Origin: Catenaria anguillulae PL171
Taxonomy: Eukaryota > Blastocladiomycota > Blastocladiomycetes > Blastocladiales > Catenariaceae
NCBI GenBank assembly: GCA_002102555.1
Contig: MCFL01000064.1
Location: forward strand, 62,001-126,000
Direction of reading: 5' to 3'
Length of the DNA stretch: 64,000 nt
Of this stretch, positions 56,079 through 64,000 are shown in pieces. Position 1 is the first letter of the stretch; every line of letters begins with the position of its first letter. The notes under the pieces were generated by a model, which worked only from the letters and a program-made list of their open reading frames with translations, ran no database searches and was not told where the DNA came from. The translations under genes and the position numbers were made by a program.

Positions 56079-57299
56079 GTTGGAATGAGGGGGTTGGTAA
56101 GGTAAGGGCAGAGCGGCAGACTGTGACAGAAGAAAACGCGACAGGTGCGATCCAAGGTTGAAAGAGGTCGACAAAGAGATGAATCAAGAGAGGAGGGACA
56201 GCAGCGCGGTGATGCGGATGGTGCAAGTCGCCGCGGGGTTGATTTGGTGGGGTAAAGGACAAAGAATGTTGTTTGCGACAGCAATGCAAGCACGTGATCT
56301 GTTGCGAGGTCGAGCGAGGCCCGCTGCCAATGTAAGCGCAAGTTGCTGGAACCGCCGTCGCCGCCACCACCCTCGACGGCCGCACTCAACCCCAATCCCA
56401 ATCCCACGGCCGACTGGCCAACACTTGCACCCTCAGCGTTCCCCTCGCTCGGCATGAGCGTGTCTGGTCTCGATCGGCTATCCGCGTCTTCGTCGTCCTT
56501 GTCGCTCACGTCGGGCGCAGCGCCCGCAAGCGGCATGGGCGCACTGGGCAAGAGACTCGGGCCGAGCCTCAGCATCAACACGACCAGTGGACCATCGGGC
56601 TCGGCTGGTGCTGGCCGAATGAATGTGACTGGAACACAAACGTCTGCATTGGTGCGTCGCCAACTCGGCCTCTGCTTTGCTGTTCAAGGGGACGAGTTTG
56701 AGACTCGGTTGAGCGGCTGGAGACATGCGCGAGACAGTCGGCACCACTCATGGCTGAGCAGGCGGACCCGGTTCAACTGCCCGCAACGTGGCCGGAAAAA
56801 GGCTGCATACGGGGAGGGCCACCAAAGGGGCCGCGTGGTCGAACATGGCAGTCAGGGTCGTCAGGGAGAGTGGTCAATTGTCACCCGTCGTGTGTCGTGT
56901 GGGCTGTCTCGTGGTTGAGACTTCGCCATCGTTCCAGGCATGTCTGCATGTGAATATCGGTTGGAAAAGACGCGGTCGAAGAACAAGGGTATGCATTCAT
57001 ACATGCGGAAGGAGAAAAACGGTATTGCATTGAGTGACATAGCGATACTGTACGTGGTTGAACCACTTTCATCGTCGCCCACCTTCTCACACGCCTCGCT
57101 AGGCTGTGCGTTAATTTACGAAAAGGTGTGGTACGGTTCGCTTTGGCGTGAATGAATTAATTAAGCTGAACTGAATCATGTGACGCGTGGCCCACAGGAG
57201 TGCGCGATCGACATGAGCCTATAGCATGAGCAATGGCGTGAACGTCCTGAGGCTTAAGGGTGGCTGAAGATAGCTCCACTGCATATATGTATATATATA
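56079..57299. other. region between the repeat-protein gene and the Helitrons
   Basis: At 56343-56660 the plus strand holds a Ser/Ala/Gly-rich open stretch (PSLGMSVSGLDRLSASSSS) with strong codon bias. It may be a fragment of a host gene, without recognisable start or end. The rest (56700-57299) shows nothing but a TATA-type repeat at 57283-57299. Confidence 0.35.
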
Positions 57300-57460
57300 T
57301 CTCATCATTAAGGCGACAAGGGTCGATCGCCTCCAGCCAATCAGAAGCGCGGATTCGCGTCGATCCCCTGACTTCCAACCAATCAGAAGCGCGGATTCGC
57401 GTCGATCCCCTCAATGCTGATTAATCACCTCATTAATTGCGCATACATTGGTGATTTAAA
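57300..57460 (+). repeat. Helitron 5' head, copy 1, with internal 42-bp tandem
   Basis: Nearly identical to 59000-59158. Inside are two 42-bp-spaced units starting at 57333 and 57375, both containing CCAATCAGAAGCGCGGATTC. Confidence 0.95.
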
Positions 57461-58999
57461 TTCATTTATCATCGATCGATCCAACTGAAGCAGCTGATGT
57501 TTGCATCACGGATTGCATCACCTCTTCACTCACTCTTTGCTTTGGAAGAAAAAATCGGCGAGCCTTCTCATTGTTGCTTCTCATTCACGCTGATCCCATT
57601 CAAACCTCTGCTTCTCTTGGCTTGCTCTTCTTTTGCGCATGTTGCCAATGAACTGAGATGCGCACTCCATTCGATCATGATCCGTTGACGTTGCGGTTAC
57701 CTCTGCGTCCATACCGGCCGGGCACTGCGCATCGATCACCGCCAGCCGACGCCCCCAACGCCGGGCGCCGCCACCGCCCCCCCCCCCCCCCCCCCGCTCA
57801 CTCGCTTCAGCGGCCGACACCAACGATTTTCCTACCTGCCATGAACTATTCTCCCTCCCTTTGATCCCGATTCGGCGGCGCCCCGCATCGCTTCGACGGC
57901 TGGCCAGCATGCGTCCTCGGTTGGTTTCTCGGCCCTGCTTTCCACCACGCTGAAGCCCGAGTCAACGCCTCAGTTGGCGCTTCCAGTCTCGATTCGATCC
58001 TCGGACTTGCGTTATCCGTCTCGCCCACCGTCCACAAGCGACCAGTCGTGTCTGTTCCTGTTGTCGGCCACTGTTGGATCGACCGGGGAGTTGCAGGCAC
58101 GCTTTCACACGTCTACGACGCGGTTTTCTTCGTTGAGATGTGACGAAAAGTGACGGGAAATGTGTGGGTCGCGTGTCTGTGCACGCCGTGTTGGTATGCG
58201 TATTGACGCGGGCAAGGATACGTTGGCAATGTAATGGATGCGTGGGACGGCACTCATTGACGGTATGATCTGGTAGGGCGCCTGAGCGGCAAAGCATTTA
58301 CTCACTTCCGTCAAGGACGACGATTCCGATTGGTCAAGGATTTGCTCATGCCTGCGAGGCGGTCAATACACGGACCACGGGTTGTACGGGCTGCACGGGT
58401 CGTGCTTGAATAAGGGAATGCTTGCGCGATCCGCGCGATACGTGGGATGGTTGGGTCGCACTGGGATGCACTGGATACGCAACGCCAGTTGGTGGGTGAC
58501 ACGGGCGCGGAATCATTGGGACCAGTAGGACACGCGGGATGCGTTGGGTCAGGCGCTGCTGTTCGGTAACTGGAATGTGTGATGAGCGTGCTGGATGAGT
58601 GTTGGCCAGTTTTCAGAGGAATACGTTGGTGGTACAAGAGAGTTTGCAGGGTCGACGCAAGAGCAGGTGGTGAGCCTGTTTATCGGTCGCAGGCATGAAT
58701 GGGTGACAAGACGGTTGTGGAAGTATGCGGATTGATGTTGGTTTCGTTGTCCATGTATCTGCCAATATCTGTTCCACTTCCATTCATGTGTTTCTTGCTG
58801 TGGGGCTAATTTACCATCCTTGCCAATGCGGTGTCTGTCAATGTACAACTTTCACTTGCAATGGAGCATCAATCTGTCTGGAAATCCGTTGGGGGTGCTC
58901 CTTGACTGACTCGAGTCGGAGACGGCCACGTTGGAACGTCACCTTCACCCCGATCTTTCAAGCTGACTGTGGCCGGGCAACGCCGGCGGGTCGCGCTAG
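57300..58999 (+). mobile_element. non-autonomous Helitron (1,700 bp)
   Basis: The 5' end starts TCT, preceded by A (57299). It carries the same roughly 160-bp head as the autonomous Helitron that follows. The 3' end has a 5-bp stem hairpin (GCCGG 58972-58976, CCGGC 58983-58987, 6-nt loop), then 8 nt and a terminal CTAG (58996-58999). A TC start, subterminal hairpin and CTRR end are the Helitron hallmarks. No Rep or helicase sequence lies inside, and no long protein-like ORF is seen. A C homopolymer is at about 57778-57795. Orientation is plus, like its neighbour. Confidence 0.75.
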
Positions 59000-59158
59000 T
59001 CTAATCATTAAGGCGACAAGGGTCGATCGCCTCCAGCCAATCAGAAGCGCGGATTTGCGTCGATCTCCTGACTTCGAGCCAATCAGAAGCGCGAATTCGC
59101 GTCGATCCCCTCAATGATGATTAATCACCTCATAAATTGCGCATACATTGTTGATTGA
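59000..59158 (+). repeat. Helitron 5' head, copy 2
   Basis: Same block as 57300-57460 with a few substitutions. The same 42-bp-spaced internal units start at 59033 and 59075. It lies about 200 bp upstream of the Rep-helicase start codon and probably includes its promoter. Confidence 0.95.
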
Positions 59159-59356
59159 TGATTGATTTATCGCCCAACTGACGGATTGCATCACCACTTG
59201 CCCACCAAATCGGCAACCCAATTCTTTGATGTTCGCTGATCTAGCTCTGATCTGCCGATCCCATCCAGCGCTTTCCACGGTCATCCTCACGGTCGTTGAC
59301 TGTTGAGTGTTGGCTGTTGACTGCTTCTCCACGACCGCCAGACGATATTCTGTGCA

Positions 59357-62300
59357 ATGGATCACTTTCGCCCACCGCCGCCACATGGCCCTTTCAGACC
59401 CCCGGCGCCGTACGGGCCTGGCTTCCGGCCGCCTGCGCCTGAAATGGATCACTTTCGCCCACCGCCGCCACATGGCCCTTTCCGGCCGCCTCCACTTGAT
59501 TCTACTCCTCGACCTGGCTTCGGTATGTGCACACCCTCCCGCGCCGCGCGTACTCGGCGATTCTCACCACTTTCGTGAATATTAAGTGCCAATGCCGCCC
59601 CGCCCTTCCCATTATGGACCGCCGCCTCTGTATGGGCCGGGCGTCCGCCCTCCCCTCATGCAGCCCGCGATTCGACCCGGATTCGGTATGGAATATGGAA
59701 AAATGGAGAATCAGTTTTCACGTCTAGCCGTTTTCTGACGCCCCCTTGCATTGTGTATTGTAGTTCCTATGCCTCTCCGTCCGCCGCAAGTTTTTATTCC
59801 TCCTCCACCAGATTTGGACGCGTCTCCGTACACCACTCTGCGCGACGTCATGTCTTTCGATACCATTGCTGTCGGCGAGATGAACTACGAGCCCAACCAC
59901 GTCCATTGCTACAAGCAACTCGCGGTCACTGGCTATGACACGTCCCGCCTTTCCAGACACACCTTGCGTCCCCGTGCTACTCTGTGTCGGTATTGCGGGG
60001 CCCTCATGTGGCTCGAGGAACGGGTGGTCGGGTCTTCGCTCGGGCAGCCACGCTTTGGACGGTGCTGCAACCATGGGAAAGTCGCTCTTGAGCCCATCAA
60101 GGGTACCCCAGGGCCATTGGCGGATTTGTTGTTGAAGACTGTCCCTGGATCTGCCACATTTATCGATTTGATCCGCAAGTACAACTCTGGGTTTTGCATG
60201 ACATCCCTTGGTGTGAACGTCGATCAGTCTGTGACGTACGGGCAAGGTATGCTTTTTTTCTCACAGTTGATTGCCCTTGAGTCAGTAGCTGACAGTTGCT
60301 TTTTGCAGGTCCGCCGACTTTCCGAGTTTCGGGTGAGGTCGTGCATTGGATGGGGCACTTGGTTCCGCCTGAGCAAGCAAGCATTGGCGGTGATGGGGTG
60401 CAGCCACGTCCACGTCTCATGTATCATCAATTGTACATTTACGATCCGCAACATGAACTTGATAATCGCTTGGCTTTCATTCCGGACTTGAACGAGGCCG
60501 TGACACGTCAACTCCAGACCATGCTTCATGCCGTTAACCCATTAATCCGACTCTTTCGGACTGGCGCTGAGCGCCTTCAAACCTACCCGGACTTGAATCT
60601 CCGTATCGTCTTCCTGGATCCGGATCGGCGCCACAACCGCACATACAACCGTCCAACAGCCAATGAGGTCGGTGGGATCATGCTTGATGATGGATCAGCA
60701 ACCACCCATGAACGCGACATTGTGATTGAACGTCGCGGCGCACCATTCCCAGAGCGGATCTCTTACATGCATGCGAGCTACATGCCCATGCAGTATCCTC
60801 TTCTGTTCCCGCAGGGTGACCTTGGGTGGCATAATGCTATTGTGTTGTCTGGGCCAAATGCTCATGCTCCACATGTATCTGCGCGAGGCGACGATGATGA
60901 AGGCGACATTGATGAGGAAGAGGAGCAAAGCGAGCGTGCTGGATACGTGACCTTGATGCGTTGGTTTGCGTATCGTCTTTTTGAGCGGCCTGGCGATGGG
61001 ATTTCATTGCGATATGGCGGTCGGCTGTTACAGCAGTACTTGGTGGATGCCTATGCAATTGTCGAGCAATCAAGGCTGCTGTGGGTCCGATTGAATCAAA
61101 GCATGATCCGCTCCGAGCTATACAGTGGTACGTTGAGAAGCAGCTTCTCTTTCCTGTTTCATCAGTTGACTGACTGCGGTCCTTTCTGCCTTTGCTCCAG
61201 GTTTGCAAGATTTCCTTGCACAAGCCGATGGACAAGCGGTCAACAGCGGCAATGTTGGTCGCCGCGTTGTCCTGCCATCATCTCATACTGGCGGCCCGCG
61301 GCAAATGACGCAGCTGTACCAGGACGCTATGGCCATTGTGCGCGAGCATGGGCCGCCGACGCTCTTTATCACCTTTACATGTAACCCGGACTGGCCAGAT
61401 ATCAAGCAGGCCTTGCCGCGACGGCAAAATGGCGAGTACTTGACTCCATCCGATTGCCCAGACATTGTTTGTCGGGTATTCATGATGAAGTTTGCCGAGT
61501 GCCGTCGATTGATGTTTGAGATGGGCATTTTTGGGAACGTGGTTGGTCGCATCTGGGTTGTCGAGTTCCAAAAGCGCGGGCTGCCCCACGCACACATGCT
61601 CTTGATTCTTGACGAGGAGTCCAAGCCTGTTGAACCTGCCGATTTCGATCGATTCATTTGCGCAGAGATCCCTGATCCGCAAAAAGACCCCGAGCTGTTT
61701 GAGACCGTGACCAAGTCCATGATCCATGGGCCATGTGGAACAGCCAACCCCAATGCGCCATGCATGGTTGACGGGCGCTGTTCAAAGGGTTACCCAAAGG
61801 CCTTTCGGGAGGAGACGACATTGGACGAGGCGACTGGCTACCCTCTCTATCGGCGTCGCAATAACGGTGTCACGGTCGAGGTTGGTGGGCATGTTGTTGA
61901 CAATCGCTGGGTCGTGCCATACAATCCAGTGCTCTTGAAGTTGTTTAATGCGCACATCAATATCGAGATTTGCGTGTCGCCGGGTGGTATCAAGTACCTC
62001 TTCAAGTACGTGTACAAGGGGTCGGATCGCGCCAGAGTTGCTATTGCTCAAGGAGCTGACACACCAACCCAGAACGGTCAGACGGAGATTGTCGATGAAA
62101 TCAAGCGCTACCTTGACGCTCGGTACATCACGCCTCATGAAGCGTGCTGGCGGATTCTTTACTACCCGCTGCATCAAGAATGGCCCACTGTTGTCCGCCT
62201 TCAAGTCCATTTGGAGGGTGAGCAGATGGTGACGTTCAACGAAAACGACGACTTGCAGTATGTGGTCAACAATGCTGCGAACAAGGATACGACTTTGACG

Positions 62301-63947
62301 GCGTGGTTCAAGGCCAATGAAAAATACCCGTGGGCCAACCAGTACACCTATGTCGAGTTTCCCAAGCACTTTGTCTGGCAGAAGGCTACACGCGAGTGGA
62401 CGCCACGGACACGAGGTGTTGCTGTTGCGCGGATCTACTATGTGCCGCACATTCTCAAGGAGCGCTTCTACTTGCGCATGCTGCTCAACATTGTCTGTGG
62501 CGCCAAGGGATTTCAGGACATGATGACGGTTAATGGTGTTGTTTGCACAAGCTACAAGGACGCCTGTTTCCTGCGCGGTCTGTTGCAAGACAACCGCGAG
62601 TGGGATGTGACTTTGCGCGAAGCATCAACATTTCAATCAGGCCGGCAGCTGCGCTCACTGTTCGCAACCATTTTGGTGTTCTGCGAGGTGACGGATCCGC
62701 TCGCGCTGTGGGAACAGCATTACGGGGCCATGGTGGATGACATTGTGCATCGCTCGCAGGTCGAGGATTTGAATTGGTCGGATGACGAGATCAAGCACAT
62801 TGCCCTGCGGCAGGTCGACCGTGTGTTGCGGCAGCATGGGAAGTCATTGGCGGATTACCCGCCAATGCCGGTTCCGCCACCCGAGCCTGCGGAGGAGTTA
62901 GGTGGCAACACTTTGATTCGAGACCAGCGGGCGCTGTGTACCGTGGCACTGCAGGAGTTTTTGGAGGCGAACTTACCAAGGTTGAATCAAGACCAGCGCG
63001 CAACCTTTGACGCGATTGTTGGTGCCGTGGACGGGCGAAGCGCGGCCGTCTTCTTTGTTGATGGACCAGGTGGGACTGGCAAGACATTCACATACAAGGT
63101 CATCCTTGCGCATTTGCGGACCCATGGCCACATTGCTCTTGCCGTTGCCTCTTCCGGCATTGCCGCAACACTTTTGCCTGGTGGGCGAACTGCGCATTCA
63201 CGTCTCAAGATTCCATTGTCATTGAATCCGAGCTCTTGGTGTTCCATTCCCAAGCAGGGTCACATTGCCGAGCTCATCCGTGCTGCTTCAGTCATCATCT
63301 GGGACGAGGCGTCTATGATTCATCGGCATGCCTTCGAGGCTGTGGATAGATCCCTAAGGGATGTCCGAAACGAACCCAATTTGCCGTTCGGTGGCATGGT
63401 CGTCGTGTTTGGTGGCGATTTTCGGCAGACGCTTCCCGTTGTGCCAAGGGGTGGCCGTGCCGAGACTGTCTCTGCATGCATCAAGCGATCCGACCTTTGG
63501 CGACATGTTACGACTTTGCGTTTGACGATCAACATGAGGGTCCGCAGTGTCGGAAACGATGCTGGCGTGTCCATCCAAGAGTTTGCAGACTGGTTGCTGT
63601 TTGTTGGCGAGGGGCGGCATTGTCATCCTGGGGACCCGAATCCCCCTCCGCTCCCAATCCCTCAAGCATTTACGTTGCCGATTCCTGCGCTAGCTGATCG
63701 GGATCCGTTGCTGGGCATTGCCACTCCACTCATTCGGTTTGTCTACCCAAATCTTGGCCATCGCATTTCGTCGCATTCTGTCCAGTCTGGTGTGAGCGAT
63801 GATTGGTTGGCGGAGCGCTGCATCCTGGCCCCTTTGAACGAGGTAGACTTGCCACGTGCTCAATACTGGGTTTGCCTTCCACATAGTATATACTCAAAAA
63901 TGGTGATACTGCTGTATTGGTATCTGTCGCTTGCGAGATTTTTTTGA
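59357..63947 (+). CDS. Helitron Rep-helicase (C-terminus incomplete)
   Basis: Exons 59357-59522, 59587-59685, 59764-60246, 60309-61127 and 61201 onward are all in frame (1,437 codons to the first stop). A Pro/Gly-rich N-terminus with an internal duplication precedes a zinc-finger-like block (LCRYCGALMWLEER, then CCNHGKV). The Helitron-like N domain follows (LFITFTCNPDWPDIKQ). The Rep HUH motif is GLPHAHMLL (about 61583-61611), with the tyrosine block YLFKYVYKG (about 61996). A Pif1-type SF1 helicase follows: Walker A GPGGTGKT (63063-63086), Walker B IIWDEASM, GGDFRQTLPV and TINMRV. The protein nicks and unwinds DNA for rolling-circle transposition. After ILAPLNE (about 63842) homology stops. 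Either a GTAGAC donor opens an intron reaching past the window or AT-rich DNA is inserted, so the end at 63947 is not real. Confidence 0.92.
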
Positions 63948-64000
63948 GAACCAGTATTGGTTTTTGGGCATTTTTTCACCATTTTTCAGTATATTGGTGG

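Larger units (their letters stand above)
59000..64000 (+). mobile_element. autonomous Helitron (5' part, runs off the window)
   Basis: Starts TCTAATCATTAAGG directly after the CTAG of the previous element. It contains the Rep-helicase gene. The 3' end is not in the window. Confidence 0.8.

Overview
The window is eukaryotic nuclear DNA from a fungus. It is GC-rich, and its genes are closely packed on both strands. They are split by short GT..AG introns, mostly 60-155 nt, very often with a GTACGT or GTATGT donor. Gene content fits an early-diverging, probably zoosporic fungus: proteinase K-type subtilase, DUF6604 protein, SNF5 protein with a GATA finger, long tryptophan-rich ankyrin-like protein, and coiled-coil proteins of centrosomal or ciliary appearance. 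Blastocladiomycota (Catenaria/Allomyces type) is my best guess, but this is inference. I built the spliced models by hand. Each CDS described as a clean model sums to a multiple of three, and several match the usual length of their family closely (ARPC4 168 aa, cornichon 137 aa, Rab GDI 446 aa, uL14 138 aa).

Left part (1-30.4 kb) is ordinary gene space: coiled-coil protein (-), cornichon/Erv14 (+), small coiled-coil protein (-), SRA1-like protein (+), Rab GDI (+), secreted subtilase (-), ARPC4 (-), an 82-aa unknown (-), SNF5-GATA protein (+), Snu23/ZMAT2 (-), a frame-disrupted unknown (+), S1/P1 nuclease (+), zinc-finger-like regulator (+), cytochrome P450 (+), secreted beta-trefoil lectin-like protein (+), ribosomal protein uL14 (+). 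These serve vesicle traffic (Erv14, GDI), actin (ARPC4), chromatin and splicing (SNF5-GATA, Snu23), translation, and extracellular digestion (subtilase, nuclease, lectin-like).

Middle part (30.9-48.3 kb) starts with a degenerate hAT transposase fused in frame to a MULE transposase fragment. The genes that follow are ankyrin-like (+), DUF6604 (-), Nup85 (-), WDR5-like (+) and EXO1 (+), then another frame-disrupted unknown (-). A mostly empty 2.9 kb stretch with simple repeats follows.

Right part (51.2-64 kb) is mobile DNA. An intact five-exon gene for a retroviral-type DDE integrase converges on a gene whose product carries a long 22/23-residue repeat array broken by a 1-nt deletion. Next come two Helitrons joined head to tail: a 1,700-bp non-coding element with a 5' TC end and a 3' hairpin plus CTAG, then at the next base an autonomous Helitron encoding a Rep-helicase that runs off the window. 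The Helitron junction and the integrase/repeat-protein pair are the most interesting parts.
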